Below, in pieces: positions 1-12,240 of a DNA stretch of 64,000 bases. The DNA comes from Chlorophyllum brunneum (lineage: Eukaryota; Basidiomycota; Agaricomycetes; Agaricales; Agaricaceae). The notes beneath the pieces were generated by a model. That model did no database searches. It saw only the letters and a list, made by a program, of their open reading frames with translations, and was not told where the DNA came from. The stretch covers positions 496,001-560,000 of the forward strand of contig OY756143.1 in the NCBI GenBank assembly GCA_963576785.1. The letters run 5' to 3'. Numbering within the stretch: position 1 is the stretch's first letter; the number at the start of each line of letters is the position of its first letter. The position numbers and the translations under genes are program-made.

Positions 1-2864
1 AACTACCCGAGCACATGGTATGGGACCATGAAATAAACCTGTCTGAAGATGCACCCCTGGTACTACAGTCCAAGGTCTACCCAATGACAATAACAGAGAA
101 ACAAGAACTACAGAAGTTCCTCAACGAGAACCTTGCCTCAGGACGAATCAGACCATCACAATCCCCCTATGCCACCCCATGTTTCTTTATACCAAAAAAG
201 GATGGAACGAAACGCCTGGTACAGGATTACAAAAAGCTGAACGAACACACTATCAAGGATAAAACACCACTACCACTCATAAGTGAAGTCCTAGACTGGC
301 TAAAGGATGTGAAGGTGTTCAACAAGCTCGATATCATTTGGGGATATAACAACGTCAGGATCAGAGAAGGGGATGAATGGAAGGCAGCGTTTGTAACAAA
401 TAACGGATTATTCGAACCGACGGTCATGTTCTTCAGAATGAGCAATTCACCAGCGACCTTTCAAAGAATGATGAACACGGTATTTCGGGAAATGTTACAC
501 GAAGGAGCGCTTGTCAACTACATGGACAATTTTGTCATTCCAGGAACCACACAGGAAGAACTCGAGGAAAGAACTACACGGTTCCTAGGCATTGCAGCCA
601 AACACCAACTTTACTTCAAGCGGTCAAAATGCGTGTTCGATGCGAAAGAAATACCCATACTGGGCTTTATAGTTGGACAAGGCAGTGTTAAAATGGAGGA
701 GGAGAAGGTGAAAGCAGTAAGAGAATGGCCGACACCCAAATCTGTAAAAGACATTGAAAAATTCCTGGGCTTTGCAAACTTCTACCAATGATTCATACAA
801 GATTTCAGTAACTTAGCAACACCCCTACACAAGCTGAAGAAGAAAGATGCACAATGGTCATGGTCAGAACGACAACAACAGGCGTTTGAGAAGATCAAGG
901 AAAAGATCACAAGTGAACCAGTACTAGCAATGCCTCAAAACAAAGGACAATACAGGGTAGAAGTAGACACATCGGGATATGGAGTAGGAGCGGTGTTGTC
1001 ACAAAACCAGAATGATCAGTGGCACCCAATCGCCTTTCACTCAAGAACAATGACACCGGCAGAACGAAACTACCAAGTCTACGACAAAGAACTACTAGCA
1101 ATCCGGGAAGCAGTCAAAACGTGGAGACAGTACCTACTCGATGCCAATGAACCATTCGAGATATGGACGGACCACAAAAACTTGGAATACTTCAGAAAAC
1201 CACAACAACTCACAGGACGACAGGCAAGATGGCAACTGGAATTACAGGAATATCGCTACACGCTAAAACACATACCCAGGAAGACAAACACGAAAGCGGA
1301 CGTGCTATCGAGACTAGCAAAAACGGACACAACCAGAGACAACACAAATATCACGCTGTTACCCGAACACTTATTCGATAACACTATCACCGAGATCAGA
1401 CAAATTTGGGAAATATCGGGAGAAGAAGATCTGAAACACCGATTATGAAAGGAGCAAAGAAGAGAAACACAATGGCTAAGAGAAAAGGAGAAACGACCAG
1501 AGGAGATATGGGAAACGGATGGATTGCCTATGTTCGAAGGAAGAATATATGTACCACCAAACGCCGAGTTACGCCAAGAAATACTCCAACAACACCATGA
1601 CAGAACAGACGTAGGACACCCAGGACAACACAGAATGATTGAACTCCTCAAAAGGACATATTGGTGGCCACAGATGCGCAATGATGTTAAATGATACATC
1701 AAGGGATGCGACACATGTCAGCGAAACAAGATACTCTGGACACGACCTACCACACATCTCCACCCACTACCAATACCCATCGGACCATGGGAAGAAATAT
1801 CAATCGACATGATAGGACCACTGCCAGAATCAGACGGATATGATGCAATACTTGTCATCGTTGATCGTTTCAGTAAAATGATCAGACTATGCACGGTTAA
1901 CACCACCCTATCATCCGAAGAGTTAGGAGATATTTATCGTGACGATATATGGAGGCAACATGGGATATCCTGCAGGATCATCAGTGACAGAGGTCCACAA
2001 TTCACATCAAAATTCATGGCAGAACTTTGCAGAGCAACCGGCACCCAACGTAACCTATCCACGGCATACCACCCACAAACGGACGGTCAGACAGAGCGCA
2101 TCAACCAGGAGGTCGAGGCATACCTCAGAAATGTAATCAACCATGTGCAGGACAACTGGAAGAAATGGCTCAGCATAGCGGAATTCCAGTATAACGACAA
2201 AACACATAGTGCCACAGGATACTCACCGTTCCAGATAGTATACGGAAGACACCCATGGAAAGGGGATATCTCAAACACGGTCAAGGCACCTGCGATCACG
2301 GAGTGAATACAGGAGTTACAGGACATGCGCCAGGAAATGATCAAAATGCTACAACAAACCCAGACGCAAATGGAGAAACGGAATAGTACAAAACCGGAAC
2401 ACAAGTACAAAGCAGGAGACCAAGTTTGGCTTGAGGCAGACAATATTAGGACAACAAGGCTGACAAAAAAACTGGATCACAGAAGATATGGACCCTTCCG
2501 GGTAAAAGAGAAAATAGGTGAAACAAGCTACCGACTGGAGTTACCTGAAACATGGGCAATACACGACGTGTTTAACAGCAGACTCCTCTCCCCCTATCAC
2601 AAACCCGAATATGACAGCCAGCGCACTCCACCACCACCGATCCCCAAGATAATCAATGATGAGGAACAGTATGAGGTAGACAAAGTCCGAGGACACCACA
2701 CAAGGGAAAAACGAAAACAGTACCTAATACACTGGAAAGGATATACATCCGAAGAAGATACATGGGAAGATGAGGCAAATCTGGAAAATGCCAAGGGGGC
2801 AGTACAAGAGTTTATGAGCAAGATTTCGAGGACGAAACCTATAAAAAGGGGAGGTAAAAAGTAG
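1..2864 (+). pseudogene. Ty3/gypsy chromovirus pol (RT-RNase H-integrase-chromodomain), 5' end off window, broken
   Basis: All coding traces lie in one frame (codons starting at 15, 930, 1809, 2325). Domain order is reverse transcriptase (about 100-780), RNase H (about 930-1330), H2C2 zinc finger and integrase core (about 1590-2250; DMIGPLP, DRGPQF and TDGQTERIN supply the D-D-E residues) and a C-terminal chromodomain (about 2655-2830; YLIHWKGY and EDTWE visible). This order defines chromoviruses. The frame is cut by four TGA codons at 789, 1446, 1692 and 2304. Each sits where arginine is expected, for example NFYQ then stop then FIQDF, so each is best explained by CGA to TGA. The RT catalytic box at 519-530 reads YMDN instead of YxDD (GAT to AAT after a C, a CpG to CpA change). 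The copy is dead by both criteria. Gag, protease and the 5' LTR lie left of the window. Confidence 0.95.
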
Positions 2865-2970
2865 CAATTATGAACAACAGACCTCGCATTCCAAGCAACC
2901 ACTATACTCAATGCATCACTCACGGTATCCACTTCACCCTCGACTTTGCCAACTATCTTCATAACACACC

Positions 2971-3807
2971 ATGCCCGCCGAATGCCAACTTACTCCATAC
3001 CCCTACCTCAAAGAATTCGATGAACTCGTCCCAGAAAGAACCAGCCATGAGGAGCTCGTGGAAGGAGAAACCCTAGTTGACACCATGATACTATTGGGTG
3101 CAGCAATGAAAGCAACCCAAGAAGGCGCATCTAAAATAATGGATACCCTATCCGACGCCACTCCAAGACTCAATCAGTTTATCATCGACGAAGGAAGGAG
3201 AGACCAATTAGAGAGACACCTATATGAAATTAACGACGACCTGCAACTCATTGTCATCTCCAATATGCGAGCTCGGATGCATAGCATCCTTGTAGCCCTA
3301 GCTGAACGACTCAATACATACAAGTCAAGGAGCACAGAAAACCTCTCCCACCATATCGTCAACCGACTACTTGCTAGTAATGACCTGTTCCCCATCCAAC
3401 ATCACATCTGTCATAAATGTGAACAAAAGACACAAGAAGCAACAGCCGCCAATCAACTGCTTCACCCCGACATCGAAGAAGAAGTAGCCCATCTCCAAAC
3501 CATCCTCACCACGGTAGTACCCCCCATCACACCCATGACCTTCCACCCACCGCAGGGATACAACACGTTGAAATCGGAAGGCGAAAAGGACAACGAATAC
3601 TGGAGGGGCATAGTGCATAAACTCTTAAGCAATCACACCAATGACAACACCACATACAATAATCATACCCACTTCCTGTTCAAAGAAGAACCGCCACACA
3701 CGCCCCTCTGGATCGGCTTACGACATGTCGACAAGGCACCTCTCATTGGAGGGAACAAGAAGGACTTGGCCAGAGCTCTGGGAGCGGCCGTACCCATGAA
3801 TGAATAA
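2971..3807 (+). CDS. extra 3' ORF of the gypsy element, 278 aa, function unknown
   Basis: An uninterrupted ATG-to-TAA ORF between the chromodomain stop (2864) and the polypurine tract and LTR (3917), in a different frame from pol. It begins MPAECQLTPYPYLKEF, is rich in acidic and amphipathic stretches (residues about 60-130 look helical) and has one CHKC pair near residue 148. I see no signal peptide, transmembrane segment or furin-like site, so it does not look like an envelope gene in spite of its position. It has no stop codon while the neighbouring pol has four, although it is short enough for this to be chance. I do not recognise the family. It may be an accessory ORF specific to this basidiomycete gypsy lineage, or a captured sequence. 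Confidence 0.6.
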   Translation: MPAECQLTPYPYLKEFDELVPERTSHEELVEGETLVDTMILLGAAMKATQEGASKIMDTLSDATPRLNQFIIDEGRRDQLERHLYEINDDLQLIVISNMRARMHSILVALAERLNTYKSRSTENLSHHIVNRLLASNDLFPIQHHICHKCEQKTQEATAANQLLHPDIEEEVAHLQTILTTVVPPITPMTFHPPQGYNTLKSEGEKDNEYWRGIVHKLLSNHTNDNTTYNNHTHFLFKEEPPHTPLWIGLRHVDKAPLIGGNKKDLARALGAAVPMNE

Positions 3808-3916
3808 ATGCTCAGTGCGTTTTCCTACCTTCTCTGAAGATTCCATATGCTTTATTTTACAAAGGACCTTTACAGTAATATGCATCATGAGGACATGAAG
3901 CTTGAAAGGGAGGTAT

Positions 3917-4210
3917 TGTTACGAACTATAGATAGACCGTTCATTCCTATCTTGCGCCCATTACCTCGTGTACCCTCATACTTGTTTCACTTCTCGTTCC
4001 ATCCCCTGTTTCATCCCTAAAGGCTATGCCTCCTATCTGACTCATTCACTCGTCTCCCTTATTATTAGCCACCACTACTAGTATATAAAGTGTAGTAATA
4101 CTTGATGTATTCCTTACACTTTACCAATCGTATCATCCCTTCTTCCTTTCTCTACTTCCTTTCCTTTATCCAAAGGCTTGCAATCTGAGTCAGAGACTAA
4201 GGTCGTAACA
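3917..4210 (+). repeat. 3' LTR of the gypsy element
   Basis: The 294-bp segment starts TGTTACGA and ends TCGTAACA, a perfect 8-bp terminal inverted repeat with TG...CA ends. A purine run (GAAAGGGAGG, 3904-3913) just upstream fits the polypurine tract. A TATATAAA box at 4082-4089 would serve as the U3 promoter. The 5' LTR is outside the window, so target-site duplication and LTR identity cannot be judged. Confidence 0.9.
4082..4089 (+). promoter_or_regulatory. TATA box in the gypsy LTR
   Basis: TATATAAA within the LTR, about 120 bp before its 3' end, where an LTR transcription start is expected. Confidence 0.55.
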
Positions 4211-4836
4211 CAACTCTGGCACTGACAAAGCTCTAATGCATCAACCCATTACTTGAGAGGTTCAAGTACTTCATTGACTGCCTAAGAGTTTCATTAAATG
4301 AGTTTATATTACATGCTAAAAGAAGCAAACCTTCCATATTGCATCATCTGGGTTCTTGTAGTATATGTTGAGGTTTTGTTTGAGCTCTTCAATATGAGAA
4401 TCTATATCCTCAATGCCTTGCTTTATTTTGTCGAACATAAGTGATTCACACTCTTCCAAATCACTAGAACCAGTATTCTCTGCATATGTGTCATTTCTGA
4501 TTGGGATCAGCCAAAGGATTCTTATCGGCTAAAATACTTTCATCCCTGAGCAACCTAGGTCTTTGACCTGTTTTCTTTGATGCTGCAATGGGTTTCATCA
4601 TCCAAACTTCTTGCTGGGTCTGCATTTCAGTAGAGTAGTATCATCAGTAAAGTATCTGGCACTGACCTTCATTGGGGAGAGTAAGCAGTGAATAAATACA
4701 TCAACTACCTCCTTTATCAAGGAAGTCACTTCCATTATGGGATAACTGCATTTAGATGCTGCAAACACTAGTTTTGGAATAATGACATTTCAGGTTCATG
4801 CCCATGGGGAGCAGAGCATGAATTGACTTCCTAAAA

Positions 4837-5463
4837 TCAGATGGAACAATCTACAGATTTATACCTTGCATATGTCTCCTTCAACACCCAGCAGATCTGG
4901 CTCCCACTGTATTTAAGCTGATACGTGTCATTCCCAATGACTTGCTTGTAACCCTCATCTGCTGCAACCCAATGAACCTGCTGGTTTCCTTCATTGATCC
5001 ACAATTGACAGCAAAATCCTGAGCTTGTACAAGCTTCATGGACAAAGATGGTATACTTGTCCATCTTTAAACCAAGGGGCACTGCAGGAGAGGATTTGAT
5101 GATACTGGGTCCAGTTTGCAAATACTATCTATGATGATCCTTTCCATATGTTTTTGACCAGCAGGATATGGAATAAGTTGTTTGCTGAAGGCCATTAGGT
5201 ATGGTAAGGTCTGTAAGTGTATTGCATACCTGCTCTATTAGTAGCTTGTTTTTGGTTGTGGTTGGTGCCATTTCCGCACTTTCATCATCTGAGCTGGTCA
5301 AGGTATTGAGACTAGATAGACTTGATGATGAAGGGGACCATGATAGAGAATTCTGCTTGGTAGAGACCTCGGCAACACCACTATCTGTATTACCCAGCTT
5401 TGCTGAAAGAATCTGGTGGCTATATTTGAACAAATTCTGCAGAAACATGAATGAAAATCCCAC
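4837..5463 (-). pseudogene. unrecognised coding trace, one in-frame stop
   Basis: One minus-strand frame stays open from 5463 to 4837 except for a TAG at 5125-5127 (about 208 codons). It contains a Ser-rich, acidic stretch (SSDDESAEMAPTTTK) and then a cysteine- and aromatic-rich part (TSSGFCCQLWINEG). Canonical splice-like sites (GTGAGT upstream, CTGCAG just before the frame at about 5442) suggest these are exons of a larger gene rather than one ORF. No domain recognised. The surrounding DNA is CpG-poor like the rest of 4.2-33 kb. Confidence 0.35.
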
Positions 5464-6953
5464 TCACTACCAAAGGGAAATTAAATTATGACTTACCTTA
5501 CCTCCATGAGAAAGCACAGGATGTAGTAGAATGGCCACCTCCTTTGATATTTGTGGAGATTTTATAAATGAGACTTCACCATTGTGAGTAAATGTGGCCC
5601 TGGTAGCTGAAGCCATAACCAAAGAGTGTAAAGTGAGTGGACAAAATCTTAAGAGGAACCTCTTGAGGGGAGCATCTGGAGAGCATGCAAGTGTCCATTG
5701 TCTTCCAAAAAGGGTTAAGCACTAAACTACCTAACTTGTTGGTAGGTTCTCCTAAATGACCAATTAATTCATTATGGGGCTTGTTCTGTGTTCACAACCA
5801 GGCCTTACCTTCTTTTCTTTCAAGAAATTTACATTAGGCAGAGGGAACTGGATTTTGAAGTCAACAAGTGCCTTGTTTTTCTTTTCAAGGAGGTCAATGA
5901 CATATGCATTGACGAGTTCATGGTTTTAAAGGACTGCTTTGAACTAGTGGGGACCAAGAAACATTTCCAAAAAAGAGACTCTCGACATAGACACAAGCTA
6001 TAATGCCTTACTATTTCTTGCAAGCAATGGAGCTTCCTGGAATACAGGTAAAATGGATTTTCAATCAGTATGCTTTGTCTTTCTAATGGAATCTACATGT
6101 AGGACCCACGAGAGTACTACTACCACCAGGGATACCTATTTTCTGCCAGTGAGAAGGTTCTGAAAGTCATCGAGGTCCACTGCAGGTCACAATTTGGGTG
6201 GTGTTGTCCTTTGCTTGGAGGTCTCCTTGAATCCAAAGGACTTCTATTGAAGGTCCATAGCATCTCTGCTAAAGTTCGGTTCCCTCTAGTAGATGACAAG
6301 TTTGTGGTTGTATTCAGACTGTCTCACTGCCTCACAGTCAACCAAAGCATTCGACACAATCATCACTAGAAGAGGGATATATTGGTTTTGAGGCAGGCTA
6401 TCTACTTGCATCAAGGTCATGATTTGGTAAATATGTGGGTTGGGGATGGTGAGCAGGCCGTCATCATGCATCTGATCTTGAAGTAAGTAAATATATGCAT
6501 TAGGTTTAATTGAGGGAGTGCTCATGACTATGAAGCTTTGTTCAGTTTGTTAGCTGTGTTGGAATGACCATTCATCTCCCAAATTCACAAACTCAAGAAT
6601 TCATAGTGAACTATCACTACCATAGGCAAAGCTGAACATAGCTCTACCTTCATATATATCCATTGCGAATTGTGTAGATGCATATATCATGTATTTTTTT
6701 GACTGGTATTCTGGCTGAACTCAAACTTTAATTTCTATCATGTTGTGCTGATAGCTTTCTTACTGGATACCATTTCTCGTACTTTCAATCCCAAAATGAA
6801 ACAAGTTAAGTTGAATGATGGCCATACCATTTAACAATGTGGGAGGCCAAGACATCGAGCACCAAAGAGGCTCGAAGGAGGGGAGAGTGAGTATCTAGCC
6901 ATGGTTATTTTCAAGTGCCTAATTATACACACTATTTCTAAAATGACGTTGGC

Positions 6954-7847
6954 TCAATGAATCCCAATATAATAGACACATGTTACAGAAGAACCCCAGT
7001 TATTAAGAACCTCCACAATGACTGTACAAACCATGATACCAGTAGGTATGACCACGGGGAAGTATTGACATGTTGGTGTCAACATTGGATTGAAGGTGCT
7101 GTTGAATAATGCCAGAAAATGACCTGTAATTAGTGTATCCAAGGGGTGAGAGGTACTGCAAAGAAAGTGCAAAGGAAGTTGGGAAGGGTAATTTGAAGGT
7201 GCTCCCAAAGGGAGCAATGCCCACAGAACAATGTTCCTCAGAGATTTACCAATGGAAGTTATTAGAGTCAAATTGGGCTGAGGATAATCGAGGCTAAATA
7301 AGGAGATAGGAGCATTATTCAACAAAGATATGCCCAAATAGCTGGAGGAACCATTAAACTCCCAGCAATTACTGGAATCCAGGCTGTCATTAAGAGCCAA
7401 GATAGGTGCATTCAAAATGTAAGAGTGCAGAAGGCATTGGCAGATTGCAATTTTCCATCCTGGGCTTTACCAAGGGTGGGTCAATGAACTAATAACTATT
7501 GTGCCATCTGTGGCACTAGTATAATTTGTGGTTGGGGCTACTATAGAGCTTGAGATATTGTGCTCTATGGATGAGAGTTGGCTCTCAATCATGGGAATAT
7601 GGTACCTCATCTCGTTGAATTGAGAACTGAGAGTGAGATAGCCAAGGAAAGAACAGATGAGAGGGGTAGGAGAAGGGGAGTGAAAGAAGGTATAAGCACC
7701 ACAGACAGCAAGCATGGAGTCGCATAACAAGATGAACCCCATAAAATAGATAGCAAGTAAGATGCCAGCATTCCTCAAGCCCTGTAGAAGTTGAGACCCA
7801 GAATCAATGGGTAAGCAAAACTGCACATGCACTTTATCACGATGCAA
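6954..7847 (-). pseudogene. hydrophobic unrecognised coding trace, one in-frame stop
   Basis: Two adjacent open stretches share one minus frame (7847-7467 and 7415-6954) and are separated by a TAA at 7467. The combined reading, about 297 codons, has hydrophobic segments (for example GILLAIYFMGFILLCDSML and a later ALFNSTFNPMLTP region) that would fit a membrane protein. No family recognised. It may be a decayed gene or exons of one. Confidence 0.35.
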
Positions 7848-8147
7848 GGAACCAAATGATGTCTTCTGTTCTTTGTGAGTCTGGGGTTGGGGGAAAAATG
7901 TGCTAGTGGAGAGAGGCTCCTCATATCCAGGATTATGGCAGTATCAAAACATAGTAAAGAATATCGATTCAAGTAGACCTTGTCCTACTTATATATATAT
8001 GAGTTGTTAAGCTGGTCTATATATGTGTGACTTACCCTGAATCCTATGTACAATGCCTTCCTTTTCTGGTGTTAACATATTATCTCTTGGGACAAATACT
8101 ACAGGAATGGATGACCTGAGGCCTTGGCTCTGAAGACTGAATCGATG

Positions 8148-8270
8148 TCACTCAGAGTAGATACTGCATATACTGGGGGTTCTCCAAAGGATGACAATCA
8201 TCTCTCTGGCAGTGGACCTATGAGGATCTAATGATCTGTTATAGGCTCTGAAGACCTATGTCTGTTACAA
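8148..8270 (+). repeat. copy 1 of a diverged ~125-bp direct repeat
   Basis: This segment, starting TGTCACTCAGAGTAGAT, aligns by eye with 9399-9428 continued at 11218-11310. Shared blocks include the start, TACTGGG, AATCA(T/C)CTCTCT, CCTAT(G/A)AGGA and ATG(A/G)TCTGTT(A/G)TAG. The second copy is split by the LINE insertion. Confidence 0.6.
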
Positions 8271-8758
8271 ATCTGGCTACTAAGGGCAATCAAAGAGGAT
8301 GCAACCTCTAGGGTATGGCCTTAATACCTATCTCAGCCAAGTAACTGGATAAGCAAAAATTATCAAACTGTCATTACTCAACCAAGAAATGGGAATCCTG
8401 TTTATCTTGTAGCTCTGAGTGATAAGGGCAAGTAGAGAATTAGCAGTTAAGCAATCTTCTATTGATTGACAGCAACTGTCAATGGAAACTCTTCTTGGAC
8501 AATCAAGAAGGCTATTCCTGTAGAAGATCAAAGCTTAAGCTTTGACTTCCCAATACAGTCAGCTATTTATACTGACTACTTCTTTTCTATAAATACTACA
8601 GAGTATAGATAATGAGACTGAAACAAGTTTCACAATTTGAAACTAATAGATATGAAACTCAAGATAAAACACTACTAAAGATAGACATAAAACTGATAAA
8701 GGTGAAACAACTAAATATAGAGCAAAGTGAAACTGATGAAGATGAAACAGATGAGTGC

Positions 8759-9060
8759 TTACTCATCCTCAGAGATCTCAGATGACAATGATGGAGATTT
8801 ATCAGAACAACTGCAGTCACAAGACATGCAGGACAAAGTGGTAGAAGGTGATGATGATGACAGTAGCAATGGAAGAACTGCATCCATAGGATGATCAGAG
8901 TTGAATAATAGGGATGACATTGATGCAATTGGTTCTTCAAAGAGATAAGACTCAGGTGACTCAACAAAGGTTCAAGTAGATTGCAATAGTGGATGGGAAG
9001 AGTCAATACTGTCACTACTGGGTACAGCAGGTTCATTGTCTGGTGATAAGTCCCTAGGTT
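8759..9060 (-). pseudogene. Ser-rich acidic coding trace with an in-frame TGA
   Basis: The minus frame ending with TAA at 8759-8761 reads about 100 codons rich in Ser, Asp and Glu (ends SSEISEDE) with one TGA at 8972-8974. The frame can be followed further upstream toward 9300, with more stops. It may be the C-terminus of a larger decayed gene. No family is assigned. Confidence 0.3.
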
Positions 9061-9414
9061 GCATCTCTATACAATAGATTCTATCAGCAACTTGTTAGTG
9101 AATAAGTACTTCAAGTGCTAGACCATGAGTGTACATGTAGGGGTGAATGTACTGCATAGCTTTTTTGGTAGTTGGTCATGCTTTCCAACCATTATTCCAG
9201 GTGCCATAGAGGTTGTTCTTGATAGTGCATAAGTAAAGTCCATCCGTGTTGCATACATATAAGTATGGTGCATATTTCCAGGCTAGTCAAAGTAGAGAGT
9301 CAATAATGGTGTCATTGGATCATGGTGGTGGGACAAGTGGTATTGCTTCTGGGAATTTGTCATAACCTCTGATGTAGGTTTGAGGTTCGGACATAACAAT
9401 GTCACTCAGAGTAG

Positions 9415-9428
9415 ATGTCTATGATCAT
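9415..9428. repeat. LINE target-site duplication, left copy
   Basis: ATGTCTATGATCAT at 9415-9428 matches ATGTCCATGATCAT at 11204-11217 with one C/T difference. It lies directly next to the poly(A)/poly(T) tract and the truncated 5' end, as expected for target-primed insertion. Confidence 0.85.
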
Positions 9429-11203
9429 TTTTTTTTTTTTTTTTTTTTTAAATCAACAATTTATATAGCGGTGCTCGAATGCAGTCTGCGTATACATACA
9501 TACAAAAGCAGAACATACAGAATGTTCGGAGAAGGGAAAGTAAACTATATGTAAACTAACCCCACGAGACTTGACGCCGTCTAGCATGTACACTAGAGAG
9601 ATGTTTGGTACCTACATTAATCAGCGAGAAAGAGGAAGAGAGGGATTCGGAAAGAGAGAGAGTGAGAGAGAGAGATTGATAGAAAGGAACTATTTACCTG
9701 CAATCACAAGGGGGAACAACAAACGGTACTTAGCGTGTGGGAGGGCATTTGCCCAGGCACCACGGGAGAGATGGACGTTGAAAGAAAACTATCTATAAAA
9801 TAGTAGACGAGCAAGGGAAGGGGAGAAAGAGGAATGAATTTGAAATCCATAACCAGGAGAGCATAAGAAAAAGAGAAAAAGAAAAGGATTTATGCAGGTG
9901 CAGACCCAAACCTCCTTTGGACTTGACGACGATGTAGTGGGGGTATTGACCCGGCGTGGATACGAGGGCGGTCAGATTCCAGGGGGAAGCTGAATGTGGT
10001 AGGGTTACGATGCAAGAAATTGACGAAAGTCTTGATGGTGTCGACACCGAAATGATGATCGAAGTTGTTGCAATGATAGAGGATGTGTGACCTAGTCTGG
10101 ACCATTTGATTGTCACAGTGGTGGCAGGACAAGTCCTCGTTAGAGAAGAATCGAAGTCAATACTCCCCGATCGGGGCATGGCAGAGGATGGCACAATATG
10201 CTCTTGCAAAGAGCTGGGGCTGGTAACTGCATTCTCGTATCCAGGGACCAGACTTGATGTGCGACAGTAGAGCAGAGGCCCCATTTGCTCACACCGGGAG
10301 GTGGAGGAAGGAGCTACCGCTGTATTTCTTGAAGCCGAACATGGCTTGCCATGTGTGGATTGCCCGTTCGGCAGACTTTTTGCGTAAGTAGTCCACAGAG
10401 TTGGGGACTCGGTGATTTCTACTCCGGTTAGGCCAGGTGACTGTTTGGATCCAATCGTGAGTGGCCTTCTGTATACCATATTTACACTTCGACGGCGTGT
10501 GATAGAAGGAGAGGCAGTGTTGGTCTGACTTGCTGAACCAAGCTAGAAGCACCTTCGATGTGAGGATAGACTGTCGCTGACAGGAGTGTGGTGAACAATT
10601 GAGTAAGAGCTGGGAGGCTGCGATGGAGTCAGTGAACACATGAATGTGCTCAACCTGGTCGTATTCTGTGGTTGCAAGTGCCTTGGTAATACCTAAGTAC
10701 TGTGCTACCAGCTTAGTGTCTGTTGATGTAGTTCCTCCGAGCCTTTTCATGATAGAGCTCCTGCCGTCTAGGTGTTGAATGGTAGCTGCTGCCGTGAACT
10801 GGCTGGCAAGCAGGTTGGGGTTGGGGTGGACTGAGCCATCCATACTGATAATAATGGACTTGTCGTCTATCGTTGCGTTATTCGTAACATCGTCCCAAAG
10901 TGTCTTCGAGAGGTGAGGGCTGTCCCGGTTAAATCCTATAAAAGATACATTAGTAGGAAAACAGTCAAGTAACCTACGTCCAGGCCAGATAGATTTAGAA
11001 ACAGAGTTAAAATGTTCTATATAACGAGTCTCAGAGGTGGGGCGCAAAATATCCATCACAGCTCCCAGTGTCTTCTTCTTCTGAATCTCCGTGAAATTCT
11101 TGATGTGAAGTCAGTGGGGGGAAGAATGATATTCTCTTGTCAATCTTGCCAATGCATGTTCATTGTCCAACGTATGAAGCCTCGACATTTGTCGTTCGGC
11201 CAA
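9429..11203 (-). mobile_element. 5'-truncated LINE (Tad1-like, RNase H type)
   Basis: A minus-strand non-LTR retrotransposon. Read 5' to 3' it has the C-terminal part of ORF2, a 3' UTR of about 440 bp (9889-9450) and a poly(A) tail seen as about 21 T at 9429-9449. The 5' part (endonuclease, RT) is missing, as is usual for LINE copies. A 14-bp duplication flanks both ends. Assignment to a Tad-like clade rests on the RNase H domain and CCHC C-terminus; the RT that would settle it is absent. Confidence 0.9.
9890..11203 (-). pseudogene. LINE ORF2 C-terminus: RNase H and CCHC finger, three TGA stops
   Basis: One minus frame runs from the truncation point to a TAA at 9890-9892. It begins SRLHTLDNEHALARL, then a linker (KKKTLGAVMDIL), then an RNase H domain (SMDGSVHPNP with the first catalytic Asp, the Glu-bearing helix replaced by KLVAQYLGI, and VFTDSIAASQLL with another Asp), then a CCHC motif (CHHCDNQM...HILYHC) near 10090-10130. 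Stops are at 11111, 10289 and 10157, all TGA, and at least two fall where arginine is plausible (PV stop ANGAS; GEY stop LRFF). Lys in place of the usual Glu at the second RNase H position may be a further inactivating change. Confidence 0.85.
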
Positions 11204-11217
11204 ATGTCCATGATCAT
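11204..11217. repeat. LINE target-site duplication, right copy
   Basis: The 14-bp partner of 9415-9428, one transition apart, directly adjoining the truncated LINE end. Confidence 0.85.
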
Positions 11218-11766
11218 GGTAGTATACTGGGTCCTAGACAGTTCAGGGCAAATAATCACCTCTCTGAGGGCCTATAAGGACATGATGGTCTGTTGTAGAC
11301 TCTAAGGACATATGTCACTCAGAGTGGGTTGGTGAATTTGTGTTGGTAGGGGTATGTTGGTGATGCCTCAGTAACCCTTGTCACCAGCATTTCCTGAGTC
11401 ATCAATTCCTGTTTGGTCATGTGTATATATAATATATAATATATATTATGCTTATGCAGCAGATCATTACCTCATGGCTTTCAATAGCAGACATTGTTGT
11501 CGCTGGTTCAAGATCTTAAGAGTATCAGTCCTATTTGCCACCAGCAGAATTGTGTTCACTAGTGCTCATGGAGATGTTAGGCTACTCTCAAAATCTCCCC
11601 TCAAAGCAGTCCCTGAACCTATATATATGCCTAGGCATGATTTATTAGAAGGGCACAATGGCACATAGCAACCTTGTTTTCTTGGTACCTTCCCTGAAAA
11701 CTTCTGGTCATTATATATATATAATCAAGAGGAGCAGGCCTCTGCTTCACCCAGTCCCCTTCTCTG

Positions 11767-12240
11767 ATGTTGACCTATCAGCTCACAAAATGTCTCAATA
11801 TCATTGATAGCAACTCTTGTATCCAGTGTATCATATTCTCCTCGGACGGCTGCTTTTTGGCTGTCAGATCAGAGAAGGGTATTCATATCTACTGTGTTAA
11901 CAATGGGAGGAACACAAGTTGTCTGGAAAACAAAATTTCAATTTCACAGGGCCTGCCTGTGGTGTGGGTTTATGGCAGGAGTTATGTTTTATGTGCTCTG
12001 GAAGGACATGCAGCTCTATGGCATGTCAGAAAATGCCGATGTGCAGTGATTGAAGTTGAATGTAGTAAATTGAAGAAATCTCCAATCACATATCTTGTAG
12101 TATGCCTGTTTTTGCACCATTCTGATCATGACCACCACCTAAGTACAGAAAATGAGATTTTAAAGGCAAGAGCCAGCATTTGATTGCCATGACTTCTATA
12201 TCTCACAGCATTGGTATTTGGGTGGCAAAAGGTACCACTT
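11767..12240 (+). pseudogene. WD40-like fragment
   Basis: An open frame from 11767 to 12183 contains WD40-type strands: CIIFSSDGCFLAV then IHIYCV, and LCALEGHAALWHV. A further strand (LIAMTSISHSIGIWVAKG) appears in another frame at about 12170-12235, so either an intron or a frameshift separates them. The fragment is too short for a full beta-propeller and no clear start or end is seen. Probably a decayed WD-repeat gene. Confidence 0.5.

Larger units (their letters stand above)
9399..11310 (+). repeat. copy 2 of the ~125-bp direct repeat, split by the LINE
   Basis: The repeat sequence lies at 9399-9428 and resumes at 11218-11310. Removing 9429-11203 and one 14-bp target-site copy restores an uninterrupted alignment to 8148-8270. 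The right end again carries TGTCACTCAGAGT at about 11305-11317. Confidence 0.6.

Noticed and set aside
2971..3807. Envelope gene of an errantivirus-like gypsy element
   Set aside because: No signal peptide, transmembrane helix, fusion peptide or cleavage site; the pol has a chromodomain, typical of env-less chromoviruses.
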